NCBI GenBank assembly: GCA_945952045.1
Contig: CAMFHE010000024.1
Span: 1-64,000, forward strand
Reading direction: 5' to 3'
DNA from: an uncultured Rhizobium sp.
GTDB lineage: Bacteria; Pseudomonadota; Alphaproteobacteria; Rhizobiales; Rhizobiaceae
DNA length: 64,000 nucleotides
In this document: positions 44,576 through 53,629 of the stretch, piece by piece
Numbering within the stretch: the stretch's first letter is position 1
Layout: every line of letters starts with the position of its first letter
Made by a program: the position numbers and the translations under genes
The notes under the pieces: model-generated
The model's input: the letters and a program-made list of their open reading frames with translations, nothing else
What the model was told of the DNA's origin: nothing
Database searches by the model: none

Positions 44576-45649
44576 TTATTGCGGCAGCTTGTCATCCACG
44601 CCTTCGACGTAGAAATTCATGCCGAGCAGCGTGCCGTCGTCGGCCTTTTCACCGTCCTTGAGCCAGACCGTGCCGTCCTGCTTCTTGATCGGGCCGGTGA
44701 AGGGATGGATTTCGCCGGACTTGATCTTGGCTTCGGTTTCCTCGGCCATCTTCTTCACGTCGTCAGGCATGTTGGTATAGGGCGCCATCGTCAGGATGCC
44801 GTCCTTCAGGCCGTCCCATACCTGCTCGGACTTCCAGTTTCCGTCGAGGAAGGTCTTGACGCGCTTGACGTAATAATTGCCCCAGGTGTCGACGATGGCG
44901 GTCAGCTGCGTCTTCGGGCCGGCCGTGATCATATCGGAGGCCTGACCGAAGGCGGGGATGCCGCGCTCGGCTGCGACCTGCATCGGCGCGGTCGTGTCGG
45001 TGTGCTGGGTCAGGACGTCGACGCCCTGGTCGATCAGCGCCTTGGCGGCATCGGCTTCCTTGCCCGGGTCGAACCAGGTATTGGCCCAGATGACCTTCAT
45101 CTTGAAATTCGGGTTGACGGACTTGGCGCCCTGCTCGAAGGCATTGATGCCCATCACGACTTCCGGGATCGGGAAGGAGGCGATGTAACCGGCTATACCC
45201 TTCTTCGACATCTTGGCGGCGATCTGGCCGGAAATATAACGGCCTTCGTAGAAGCGCGAATTGTAGGTCGAGACGTTCGGCGCAGTCTTGAAGCCGGTGG
45301 CGTGCTCGAACATCACCTTCGGGAATTTCGGCGCGACCTTCAGCGTCGCATCCATGAAGCCGAAGGAGGTGGTGAACACCATGGCGCAGCCGGAGCGGGC
45401 CATGCGCTCGATGGCGCGTTCGGCATCGGGGCCTTCCGGCACTTTTTCAAGATAGGCGGTCTCGACCTTGTCGCCGAGTTCCTTCTCGACCTGCTGGCGG
45501 CCGATATCATGGGCCTGCGTCCAGCCGCCGTCCGTCTTCGAACCGACATAGATGAAGCAGATCTTGGTCTTGTCGGCGGCCTGGCCGGTGGAGACCGTGC
45601 CGATCAAGGCTGCGGCGGTGGCAGCGAGTGCAAGAGCGATTTTTCTCAT
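44576..45649 (-). CDS. BMP-family substrate-binding protein (nucleoside-type ABC importer)
   Basis: 357 residues. Residues 1-24 form a signal peptide (ALALAATAAALIGTVSTGQAA) with no lipobox. The mature part has the basic-membrane-protein/PnrA-like fold: KICFIYVGSKTDGGWTQAHDIGRQ near 29-52, VFTTSFGFMDATLKVA near 110-125 and DVLTQHTDTTAPMQVAAERG near 220-239. The order of the four genes fits purine-nucleoside importers. The binding protein is the last gene of the operon, next to a terminator. The exact nucleoside is not readable. Confidence 0.88.
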   Translation of the reverse strand: MRKIALALAATAAALIGTVSTGQAADKTKICFIYVGSKTDGGWTQAHDIGRQQVEKELGDKVETAYLEKVPEGPDAERAIERMARSGCAMVFTTSFGFMDATLKVAPKFPKVMFEHATGFKTAPNVSTYNSRFYEGRYISGQIAAKMSKKGIAGYIASFPIPEVVMGINAFEQGAKSVNPNFKMKVIWANTWFDPGKEADAAKALIDQGVDVLTQHTDTTAPMQVAAERGIPAFGQASDMITAGPKTQLTAIVDTWGNYYVKRVKTFLDGNWKSEQVWDGLKDGILTMAPYTNMPDDVKKMAEETEAKIKSGEIHPFTGPIKKQDGTVWLKDGEKADDGTLLGMNFYVEGVDDKLPQ

Positions 45650-45731
45650 TTCAACCCCTTCTAGGTTTGAGCTTCAGCTTTTGTTTCTTTTCTGTCCGCA
45701 AGGCCGTTTCACTGCTTTGCGGGAAATCGTC

Positions 45732-46649
45732 TTACCTGTCCGGCACGAAAGGCTTGCCGAGGGATGCGGGCGTATTGATGAGCGTGGTGCGCCGGTTCTG
45801 CGATATGAGAACCAGGACGACGACGGTCGCGACGTATGGCAGGGCGGACAGGAACTGCGCGGGGATGCCGACGCCGAAGGCTTGCGCGTGCAGCTGGCCG
45901 ATGGTCACCGCGCCGAACAGATAGCCGCCAGCCAGGACGCGCCAGGGGCGCCAGGACGAAAACACGACCAGCGCCAGCGCGATCCAGCCACGCCCGGCCG
46001 ACATGTCCTCGACCCATTGCGGGGTATAGACAAGCGAAAGCTGCGCGCCGGCAAGGCCGGCACAGGCGCCGCCAAACATCACGCTCAGATAGCGCACGCG
46101 CAGGACGTTGATGCCGAGCGCATGCGCCGAACCGTGATTGTCGCCGATGGCGCGCAGCATGAGGCCGGTTCGGCTTCGAAACAGGAACCAGTTCACGCCG
46201 ACAAGCAGCAGGATCGACAGGTAGAAGACGATGTCCTGATGGAACAGGATCGGACCGATCACCGGAATATCCGACAGACCCGGCACGTAAAGCGGTTGCA
46301 GCTTGATCCCCGGTACGCCGACCCATGGTTCGCCGAGCATGCCCGACAGGCCGAGACCGAGGATCGTCAGCGCAAGTCCGGTCGCCACCTGGTTGGTAAC
46401 CAGCGTCAGCGTGAGAAAGCCGAACAGCAGCGAAAACAACGCGCCGAAGGCGATGCCCGCAAGCAGGCCGACATAGGGGTTTCCGGTCATCTGCGCGATG
46501 GCGAAAGCACCGACCGCGCCCATGATCATCATACCCTCAACGCCAAGGTTAAGGACGCCGGAGCGTTCCGTCACCAGTTCGCCAAGGGCGGCGACGACCA
46601 GCGGCGTGGAGGCAGTGATCACCGTGAGGATGATGGCTTCGAGGATCAT
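45732..46649 (-). CDS. ABC transporter permease (BMP/nucleoside type), second subunit
   Basis: 305 residues with about nine membrane helices and the branched-chain/nucleoside permease signature GVEGMMIMGAVGAFAIAQ near 37-54. Several Gly-rich helices follow, and the coupling helix region (GLMLRAIGDNHGSAHALGINV) near 170-190 is conserved in BMP-system inner subunits. Its ATG overlaps the end of the preceding permease with TGACATG. It pairs with the permease at 46651 and the ATPase at 47732. Confidence 0.88.
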   Translation of the reverse strand: MILEAIILTVITASTPLVVAALGELVTERSGVLNLGVEGMMIMGAVGAFAIAQMTGNPYVGLLAGIAFGALFSLLFGFLTLTLVTNQVATGLALTILGLGLSGMLGEPWVGVPGIKLQPLYVPGLSDIPVIGPILFHQDIVFYLSILLLVGVNWFLFRSRTGLMLRAIGDNHGSAHALGINVLRVRYLSVMFGGACAGLAGAQLSLVYTPQWVEDMSAGRGWIALALVVFSSWRPWRVLAGGYLFGAVTIGQLHAQAFGVGIPAQFLSALPYVATVVVLVLISQNRRTTLINTPASLGKPFVPDR

Positions 46650-46650
46650 G

Positions 46651-47742
46651 TCAGGCCGCTCCGTCCGATGCGCCCTTCAGCCGGTCGAACACCAGCCGGA
46701 TGCGGTAATGAATGAGGGTATCGCAGGACAGCACGAAGAACAGCAGCAGACCCTGGAAGACGCGCGTCACCTTGTCCGAAACTCCAAGAGACAACTGCGC
46801 CGCCTCGCCGCCGAGATAGGTCAAAGCCAGAACCAGGCCGGACGCGATGATGCCGAGCGGGTTGAGGCGCCCGAGGAAGGCCACGATGATCGCGGTGAAA
46901 CCGTAGCCCGGCGAGATCGACGGTTGCAGATGGTTGATCGAGCCGGATACCTCCGAAATGCCAGCAAGACCGGCCAGCGCGCCGGAAAACAGCATCGAGA
47001 ACCAGATCATGCCGCGCGAGGAAAAGCCGGCGAAACGCCCTGCCCGTTCGGACTGGCCGAGGACGGTGATCTGAAAACCCTTCAGCGTGAAGCGCATCAT
47101 GAACCAGACCAGAACGGCCGCGACGATGGCGAAGACGAAACCCCAATGCGCCCGGCCGGACTCCAGCACTTGCGGCAGGATGGCCTCCGGCACGAAGGTG
47201 CGCGACTGCGGGAAATTGTAGCCCTGCGGATCGCGCCACATGCCGCGCGACAGCCAGTCGAGGAAAAGCTGGGCGATATAAACCAGCATCAGACTGGTCA
47301 GGATCTCGTTCGTATTGAAATGCGCCTTCAGAAGTGCCGGAATGCCGGCATAGAGCGCGCCGCCGAGCATGCCCATGACAAGCATCAATGGCAGGATGAG
47401 CGGCGATTGCCATTCATAAAAGACGATCGGGAGGAACGAGCCGGCGATCGCCCCCATGGTGAACTGTCCCTCGGCGCCGATATTCCAGTTGTTGGATCGA
47501 TAGCAGACGGACAGGCCGACGGCGATCAGGATCAGCGGGCCGGCCTTGACCGCCAGTTCATGCAGCGACCAGACTTCCTGCAATGGCTCGATGAAGAAGC
47601 TGTAGAGCGCCGACACCGGATCCTTGCCGAGCAGCGCGAACATGATGCCACCGCAAATCACAGTCAGCAGCAGGGCCAGCAGCGGTGAAACGAAGGAGAA
47701 CAGGCGCGAGCCGCCCGGACGTTTTTCAAGTTCAATGCGCAT
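46651..47742 (-). CDS. ABC transporter permease (BMP/nucleoside type), first subunit
   Basis: 363 residues from the ATG at 47742 with GGAGG seven bases upstream. The cytosolic N-terminus is short; about ten membrane helices follow. The GAEGQFTMGAIAGSFLPI segment near 85-102 is the RbsC/BMP-type motif, and SERAGRFAGFSSRGM near 225-240 forms the cytosolic coupling loop. The start lies within the 3' end of the ATPase gene (11-bp overlap), so translation of the two is coupled. Confidence 0.88.
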   Translation of the reverse strand: MRIELEKRPGGSRLFSFVSPLLALLLTVICGGIMFALLGKDPVSALYSFFIEPLQEVWSLHELAVKAGPLILIAVGLSVCYRSNNWNIGAEGQFTMGAIAGSFLPIVFYEWQSPLILPLMLVMGMLGGALYAGIPALLKAHFNTNEILTSLMLVYIAQLFLDWLSRGMWRDPQGYNFPQSRTFVPEAILPQVLESGRAHWGFVFAIVAAVLVWFMMRFTLKGFQITVLGQSERAGRFAGFSSRGMIWFSMLFSGALAGLAGISEVSGSINHLQPSISPGYGFTAIIVAFLGRLNPLGIIASGLVLALTYLGGEAAQLSLGVSDKVTRVFQGLLLFFVLSCDTLIHYRIRLVFDRLKGASDGAA

Positions 47743-49303
47743 GATGCGCCTCCGCACCGGCCTTGTCATGCGCCCCGCCCATCAGCAGGCCTATCTTTTC
47801 GCGCGTCATGTCCTGTGCCGGATAGGCATTGGACAGGCGCCCTTCATTGATGACGGCGATTTCGGTGGCAACTTCGAAAATCTCGTCCAGGTCCTGGCTG
47901 ATGACCAGCACGGCCGAGCCGGATTTCGCCAGATCGACCAGCGCCTGGCGGATGCGGCTCGCAGCGCCCGCATCGACGCCCCATGTCGGCTGGTTGACGA
48001 CCATGACGCTCGGCTGGCGATCCAGTTCGCGCCCGACGATGAATTTCTGCAGGTTGCCGCCGGAGAGCGAGCCAGCGGGCGGATCCTCGCCGCTCTTGCG
48101 CACATCCATGGCGGCGGAAATGCGCTTTGCCGCTTCGCGCACGACGCCATGCCGGATGATGCCGAGCGGGCCGCCGGTCAGGAAGGCGCGGCGATCCGAC
48201 TGGCTGCGCGCCAGGATGAGATTATCCGACAGCGCCATGCCGGTCACCGCCGCATGGCTATGCCGCTCCTCTGGCACAAAGCTCGCGCCGATCAGCCGTC
48301 GTGCCGTAATGCCCGATGCGCCGACGCCCTTGTCGCGGATGCGGACGGATTCGTTGTCGGCAACGGGGTATTCGCCGGAGAGAGCGTCGAACAGTTCGCT
48401 TTGGCCATTGCCGGCCACGCCTGCGATCGCCAGGACTTCGCCGGCGCGCACCGTCAGCGACAGGTTCTTCAGCGAGACAGCAAAGGGCGTGCGCGATGCG
48501 ACATTGAGATTGCGGGCCTGAAGCAGGACCGGCCCGCGCGTCGCCGTGCCGGCGGCGCTGACGGTGGCCACTTCATTTCCGACCATCATGCGCGCCAGCG
48601 AGGCAGGCGTTTCCCGTCTCGGGTCGCAAGCGCCGGTCACCTTGCCATGGCGCAGAACGGTCGCGCGGTCGCAGATGCGCTGAACTTCCTCGAGACGGTG
48701 ACTGATATAGAGAACCGAACGACCTTCCGCCTTGAGCTTGGCCAGCGTTTCGAACAGGCGATCGGCTTCCTGCGGCGTCAGCACCGATGTCGGTTCGTCG
48801 AGAATGATCAATTGCGGATTTTGCAGCAGCGCGCGCACGATCTCGATGCGCTGGCGCTCGCCGACCGACAGATCGGCGACATGCGCCTTGGGATCGAGCG
48901 GCAGGCCATAGGCTTGCGACAGCGCCGCAGCTTCGTCGGAAATCTTCGCCAGCGATATGCCTGGATCGAGCGACAGCGCGATGTTTTCAGCAACCGTCAG
49001 CGCTTCGAACAGCGAAAAATGCTGGAAAACCATGCCGATGCCGGTCTTGCGCGCTTCGCCGGGCGAGCCGATGCGAGCCGGCTGCCCTTTCCAGACGATC
49101 TGTCCGGCGCTCGGCGCAAGAACGCCGAACAGCATTTTTACCAAGGTCGATTTCCCGGCGCCGTTCTCCCCCAGCAGCGCATGGATTTCTCCCGCTTGTA
49201 TCTCGATATCGATGCCGTCGCAGGCGGCAAAACTGCCAAATAGCTTCGTCAGCTTGCGCACCGACAGCAAGGCGTCGGGTGGCGACATGTCGTCCGGCTT
49301 CAC
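47732..49303 (-). CDS. ABC transporter ATPase with two nucleotide-binding domains
   Basis: 523 residues in two halves, as in RbsA-like ATPases of carbohydrate and nucleoside importers. The first half has Walker A GENGAGKS at 45-52, signature LSVGERQRIEIVRAL near 147-161 and Walker B LIILDEPTSVLTP. The second has the degenerate Walker A GVAGNGQSEL near 295-304 and LSGGNLQKFIVGREL near 405-420. The upstream half should be the active site. Start is a GTG at 49303 preceded by GAGGGGG. First gene of the four-gene importer operon. Confidence 0.9.
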   Translation of the reverse strand: MKPDDMSPPDALLSVRKLTKLFGSFAACDGIDIEIQAGEIHALLGENGAGKSTLVKMLFGVLAPSAGQIVWKGQPARIGSPGEARKTGIGMVFQHFSLFEALTVAENIALSLDPGISLAKISDEAAALSQAYGLPLDPKAHVADLSVGERQRIEIVRALLQNPQLIILDEPTSVLTPQEADRLFETLAKLKAEGRSVLYISHRLEEVQRICDRATVLRHGKVTGACDPRRETPASLARMMVGNEVATVSAAGTATRGPVLLQARNLNVASRTPFAVSLKNLSLTVRAGEVLAIAGVAGNGQSELFDALSGEYPVADNESVRIRDKGVGASGITARRLIGASFVPEERHSHAAVTGMALSDNLILARSQSDRRAFLTGGPLGIIRHGVVREAAKRISAAMDVRKSGEDPPAGSLSGGNLQKFIVGRELDRQPSVMVVNQPTWGVDAGAASRIRQALVDLAKSGSAVLVISQDLDEIFEVATEIAVINEGRLSNAYPAQDMTREKIGLLMGGAHDKAGAEAHHAH

Positions 49304-49346
49304 TGAGCCCCCTCAGATTGTGACGTCCCCATCCGCCTGGCCGGCA

Positions 49347-50333
49347 TCAGGGAATCAGCAGCGTTGTTCCACTTGTTTTTCTTGCTTCCAGATCGGCGTG
49401 AGCCTGGGCAGCTTCCGCCAACGGGTAGGTTTGGGCGATATTGATACGCACTTTGTTGCTCAATACAACAGCAAACAACGCGCCTGCACAATCCTTAAGC
49501 TCCTGCGGTGTCGAAATATACCCGAACAGCGTCGGCCGCGTCGCATAGAGCGAGCCTTTCTGGGAGAGAATTCCCATATTGAAGGCATCGACCGGACCGG
49601 AGGAATTGCCGAAGCTGACCCAGAGACCGCGTGGTTTGAGGCAGTCGAGAGAGCCCGGGAAGGTATCCTTGCCGACCGAATCATAGACCACATCGACGCC
49701 GGCGCCGCCGGTTATGTCCTTGACGCGGGAAACGAAATCCTCGTTGCGGTAATCGATGACATGGTCGTAGCCATGGGCAAGCGCCAGTTCGATCTTCTCG
49801 AGTGAGCCCGCCGTGCCGATGACCGTTGCGCCAAGTGCCTTCGCCCACTGGCCGGCGATGAGACCGACACCGCCGGCGGCGGCATGGAACAGCAATGTGG
49901 TGCCCGGGCCGACCTTGTAGGTGCGGTTGAGCAGATATTCAGCGGTCATGCCCTTGAGCATCATCGCGGCCGCCGTTTCCAGCGAAATGCCTTCGGGCAC
50001 CTTGACGAGATGGCGCGTGGCGACATTGCGTTCGCGGCTATAGGCTCCATCGGCGCCGGCATAGGCGACGCGGTCGCCAACGACAAAATCCTCGACGCCG
50101 GGGCCAACTGCCGTCACCGTGCCGGCGCCCTCCTTGCCCGGCACGAAAGGCAGCCCGTTCGGCGCCTTGTAGAGCCCGGTGCGAAAATAGACATCGATGA
50201 AATTCAGGCCGATGGCCGCTTGGCGGATCTGCACTTCCCCTTCGCCGGGTGCGGGCAGCGGCACCTCCTCGATCTTCAGGACATCAGGCCCACCGAGGGA
50301 CCGCTGGACGATAGCCGTGGTGACGACAGACAT
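49347..50333 (-). CDS. NADPH:quinone oxidoreductase, zinc-independent
   Basis: 328 residues from the ATG at 50333. It is a medium-chain dehydrogenase/reductase: GroES-like part with IGLNFIDVYFRTGLY near 42-56 and PGKEGAGTV near 65-73, and a nucleotide-binding part with HAAAGGVGLIAGQWAKALGA near 148-167 and TAGSLEKIELAL. No Cys/His zinc ligands are evident, as in QOR1-type enzymes. Ends with ARKTSGTTLLIP, a typical QOR C-terminus. It lies 4 bp from the pcs gene on the same strand, so the two form a short operon. Confidence 0.88.
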   Translation of the reverse strand: MSVVTTAIVQRSLGGPDVLKIEEVPLPAPGEGEVQIRQAAIGLNFIDVYFRTGLYKAPNGLPFVPGKEGAGTVTAVGPGVEDFVVGDRVAYAGADGAYSRERNVATRHLVKVPEGISLETAAAMMLKGMTAEYLLNRTYKVGPGTTLLFHAAAGGVGLIAGQWAKALGATVIGTAGSLEKIELALAHGYDHVIDYRNEDFVSRVKDITGGAGVDVVYDSVGKDTFPGSLDCLKPRGLWVSFGNSSGPVDAFNMGILSQKGSLYATRPTLFGYISTPQELKDCAGALFAVVLSNKVRINIAQTYPLAEAAQAHADLEARKTSGTTLLIP

Positions 50334-50337
50334 GGGA

Positions 50338-51066
50338 TCAGCCTTTCCTTCCAAGCGACGGAATCAATTGTAGCACCGCGCCGACGCCATAAAGATAGAG
50401 CCCAGTGATGCAGAAGAGAATGTTCAGCCATTGCGGCGTATCGAAATGCATCAGCAGCGCGGCCCCGCCCAAAACAGACCAGACCGCGAAGACGGCGAGA
50501 TTGAGCGGACGCAACCGCACGACGCGCACGGGATGCAGGAAATTGATCGGCAGGAACGTCAGAACGACCGACACGGTGACGACGATCATCGCCGTCGTTG
50601 CGCTGGCATCGATGACGAACAGGGTGAACACCACCATGTTCCAGACGACGGGAAAGCCGGAGAAGAAATACTCGTCCGTCTTCATGCCCATATCGGCATA
50701 ATAGATCGCGCTCGAGACCACGATCATGCCGGCGGCGGCAAAAGACCATGGCTCGCCGATCATGCCGCTTTGATAAAGCGCGAAAGCCGGCAGCAGCACA
50801 TAGGTCACATAGTCGATGATGTTGTCGAGCGTGTCGCCCGACCAGTTTGGAAGGACTTCCTTGACCCGCACTTTTCGCGCGATCGGCCCATCGATGCCAT
50901 CGACCAGCAGCGCCAGCCCCAGCCACCAGAACATATCGACGAAGCGGTGTTCCGCCGCCGCAACGACGCCGAGAAAGGCGAGGAACGAGCCGGAGGCGGT
51001 AAGAATATGGACCGAAAAGGCCCGCATCTCGGCATAGGGTACGCGCTTGTAGTTGAAAATCTTCAT
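50338..51066 (-). CDS. pcs: Phosphatidylcholine synthase
   Basis: Condenses CDP-diacylglycerol with choline to give phosphatidylcholine and CMP in the inner membrane, a pathway typical of rhizobia. 242 residues from the ATG at 51066. The CDP-alcohol phosphatidyltransferase motif is complete with the Pcs-type spacing: Asp59, Gly60, Ala63, Arg64, then twelve residues, Gly77, Asp81 and Asp85. Seven to eight membrane helices surround it. It is the first gene of an operon with the quinone reductase. A longer frame upstream to 51150 has no convincing ribosome site. Confidence 0.93.
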   Translation of the reverse strand: MKIFNYKRVPYAEMRAFSVHILTASGSFLAFLGVVAAAEHRFVDMFWWLGLALLVDGIDGPIARKVRVKEVLPNWSGDTLDNIIDYVTYVLLPAFALYQSGMIGEPWSFAAAGMIVVSSAIYYADMGMKTDEYFFSGFPVVWNMVVFTLFVIDASATTAMIVVTVSVVLTFLPINFLHPVRVVRLRPLNLAVFAVWSVLGGAALLMHFDTPQWLNILFCITGLYLYGVGAVLQLIPSLGRKG

Positions 51067-51388
51067 TATCCCCGCTTCCGATACCGGCAGGCGCTCATGC
51101 CGCTCATCCAGGTTCGTTTGCGCATCGATAGAATCGCGCAAACACCCCATCCCTCGATTAGATACGGACCGGAGATGAAAGTCTTATGAGACGCTCGATC
51201 CCTGGCTCTACCCGCAACGAATATGCATCTCCTGTCCGAACCTGCCAGAGGATATCGTCTCCGTTTGCGCGACAGTAAACGTATGGGGCGGTATTTTCAC
51301 CCTCTGCGCCAATGGATCCCATGGATTTCAACAATTCAAACGACTACCCTGTTCGCGAAAAAAGGAATTTCAAGCGCAGGAGGTTTTC
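51067..51388. other. 322-bp gap between pcs and the UbiH-type gene
   Basis: Divergent gap that must hold the promoters of pcs (minus) and of the hydroxylase (plus). The last bases carry AGGAGG before the ATG at 51389. I see no RNA gene, no clear palindrome and no convincing short ORF, and do not assign promoters by eye. Confidence 0.6.
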
Positions 51389-52591
51389 ATGAGCGCATTC
51401 GACATCGCCGTCGTCGGTGGCGGCATGGCCGGTTCGGTCGCCGCCCTGTCTCTGGCGCGGCTCGGCCGCCGCGTCGTTCTGCTTGCGCCTCCTTCCTCCG
51501 CCGAGGACAGACGCACCACCGCCTTGATGGACCAATCCATCCGCTTCATGGAGCGGCTTGGTCTTTGGGAAAAAATTGTGCCTTCGGCGGCGGCACTGTC
51601 CACCATGCGCATTATCGACGGCACGAACCGGCTTTTGCGCGCGCCGGCCGTTTCCTTCCGGTCGTCCGAAGTCGGATTGGACGCCTTCGGCTACAATATT
51701 CCCAATGCCGCCTTGCTGGCGGTCCTTGCCGATGCCGTCGCGCATGAAGGCAACATCACGCTCATCCCGCAGGCGGCGGAGCATGTGGAGCTGCTGGCCG
51801 AGGGCGCGCAGATCGAATTGCAGGATGGAAGCCGCATCACCGCAAGCCTCGTCGTCGCTGCCGACGGGCGAAAATCGAAGATGCGCGAAAATGCCGGCAT
51901 CGGCGTGCGTCACTGGTCCTATCCGCAAACCGCTGTCGTCCTCAATTTCCGCCACGATCTGCCGCATGGCAATATCTCGACCGAATTCCATACGGAATCC
52001 GGCCCGTTCACGCAGGTTCCCCTGCCCGGCAACCGTTCCAGCCTCGTCTGGGTGCGCAAGCCGGCAGAAGCGGATGAACTGATGGCCTTGACGCCGGAGG
52101 AGCTCAGCCTGCGGGTCGAGCGGCAGATGCAATCCCTGTTGGGCAAGGTTGCAGTCGAGCCGGATGTCCAGGCCTGGCCGCTTTCCGGCATGATGGCGCA
52201 TCGTTTCGGAAAGGGTCGGCTGGTGCTGACAGGCGAAGCCGGCCACGTTTTTCCGCCGATCGGGGCGCAGGGTTTCAACCTGTCGCTGCGCGACATCATT
52301 CATCTGAACGATCTCGTTTCCGATCTGAAGGGGGACGCGATTCCCGAATCGATCGGCGAGCGCTTCGATCGCCGCCGTCGCGCCGACGTGATGACGCGCA
52401 CGGCCGGTGTGGACCTTTTGAACCGCTCGCTGCTTTCGGATTTCCTGCCGACGCAGATGGTGCGCGCAGCGGGCCTTCATGTGCTTTCCGCTGTGCCGCC
52501 GCTGCGCGGTCTTATCATGCGCGAAGGCATCGAGCCCGGACGTGGGCTCAGCGCCATCGGCGACGTGTTACGGGGGAAGTTGCGCCGCTAA
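51389..52591 (+). CDS. FAD-dependent ubiquinone-ring hydroxylase (UbiH/UbiF/UbiL type)
   Basis: 400 residues with the flavoprotein monooxygenase set: GxGxxG as VVGGGMAGSVAALSLARLG near 8-26, the second motif VVAADGRKSKMRENAGI near 153-170, and the GD-like motif VLTGEAGHVFPPIGAQGFNLSLRDI near 275-299, which is characteristic of the UbiH/UbiF/Coq6 group. The GD Asp is replaced by Glu in GEAGHVFPP, a feature I note in several UbiH relatives. It hydroxylates the ubiquinone ring; which carbon cannot be decided. ATG after AGGAGG. Its 3' end overlaps the AEC gene by 24 bp. Confidence 0.85.
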   Translation: MSAFDIAVVGGGMAGSVAALSLARLGRRVVLLAPPSSAEDRRTTALMDQSIRFMERLGLWEKIVPSAAALSTMRIIDGTNRLLRAPAVSFRSSEVGLDAFGYNIPNAALLAVLADAVAHEGNITLIPQAAEHVELLAEGAQIELQDGSRITASLVVAADGRKSKMRENAGIGVRHWSYPQTAVVLNFRHDLPHGNISTEFHTESGPFTQVPLPGNRSSLVWVRKPAEADELMALTPEELSLRVERQMQSLLGKVAVEPDVQAWPLSGMMAHRFGKGRLVLTGEAGHVFPPIGAQGFNLSLRDIIHLNDLVSDLKGDAIPESIGERFDRRRRADVMTRTAGVDLLNRSLLSDFLPTQMVRAAGLHVLSAVPPLRGLIMREGIEPGRGLSAIGDVLRGKLRR

Positions 52592-53530
52592 CGGGCTCAG
52601 CTTCAGAAAATAGAGCGTCAGCGAAACCGTGACCACGGAGCAGATCGTGGTCACCAGGATCGTCGCCGACGCCCTTTCCTGCCAGACGCCGTATTGCTGG
52701 CCGATCACGAAGACATTGGTCGCCGTCGGCAGCGCCGCGAGCAGCACTGCCGAAGCAATCCAGATCGGCGGGAATGTCCCGACCGAGGTCAGCACCATAT
52801 ACGCCACAAGCGGATGCAGCAGCAGCTTGGCCGGCACGATATAGAACATCTCCGCCGGCACGCGCTTCAACGGCCGAAGCGCCAGCGTCACGCCCATCGC
52901 GAACAATGCGCATGGCGCCGCCGCCTGCGCCAGATAATCGACCAGTCGCTGCAGGGAAATTGGCATCGGAATACCGGCCGCGACCACCAGGAAACCGACG
53001 GCGCAGGACAGAATGAACGGGTGCAGCGCTACTTTTCGGAAGATATCCAGCGCCAGCTGCGGCGCGGCGCGCTTCTCGCCACCAGAGATCGCCATCATTG
53101 CCGGCGCGACAATGAAATGCATCGCATTTTCGAAGCAGACGACCAATGCCACCGGCACTGCGGCCGCCTCCCCGAAGGCCAGCAGGGCCAGCCCCGGCCC
53201 CATATAACCGATATTGCCATAGGCGCCGGCAAAGCCCTGGATCGTGCAATCGGCCATCGAATTGCCGCGCAACCACCTACCCACGACAAGGATGAGCACA
53301 AAAATGCTGTAGGTCGAGGCGAGATCGGCCGCGATGAAATCGATGCGCGTCAATTCTTCGAGCGGTGTGCGAGACACGAGCTTGAAAAACAGGGCCGGCA
53401 GCGCCGCATAGATAATGAAGGTGTTCAGCCAGCCAAGCGCCTCGGCCGGCTGTTTCGTTATCCGCGCGGCGACATAGCCGATGACGATCAAGCCGAAAAA
53501 GGGAATCAACAATGCGGCAATCGCGCCCAT
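52568..53530 (-). CDS. AEC-family transporter
   Basis: 320 residues with ten predicted membrane helices, the auxin-efflux-carrier (AEC) fold. The N-terminal FFGLIVIGYVAARITKQ and the middle FAGAYGNIGYMGPGLALLAFG near 108-128 are the core helices, and AVLLAALPTATNVFVIGQQYG near 262-282 is the conserved crossover. Members carry dicarboxylates such as malonate, or other organic anions; the substrate is unknown. Its stop lies inside the 3' end of the convergent hydroxylase gene. Confidence 0.85.
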   Translation of the reverse strand: MGAIAALLIPFFGLIVIGYVAARITKQPAEALGWLNTFIIYAALPALFFKLVSRTPLEELTRIDFIAADLASTYSIFVLILVVGRWLRGNSMADCTIQGFAGAYGNIGYMGPGLALLAFGEAAAVPVALVVCFENAMHFIVAPAMMAISGGEKRAAPQLALDIFRKVALHPFILSCAVGFLVVAAGIPMPISLQRLVDYLAQAAAPCALFAMGVTLALRPLKRVPAEMFYIVPAKLLLHPLVAYMVLTSVGTFPPIWIASAVLLAALPTATNVFVIGQQYGVWQERASATILVTTICSVVTVSLTLYFLKLSPLAAQLPP

Positions 53531-53550
53531 GGCATCTCACGTCCGAAATC

Positions 53551-53611
53551 AAATGCTCAGGCGCGCTGAATAGAGCATTTCCAGAAAAAGAGGAGGCCGG
53601 TTTTCATCCCA
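53551..53611. repeat. Degenerate palindromic element between the AEC and ccdA genes
   Basis: AAATGCTC at 53551-53558 and GAGCATTT at 53573-53580 form an inverted repeat, and the run GCATTTCCAG...GAGGCCGGTTTTCATCC (53574-53611) looks like one arm of the element at 14839 in reverse. Confidence 0.4.
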
Positions 53612-53629
53612 AAAGGCGTGACGGCGCAA

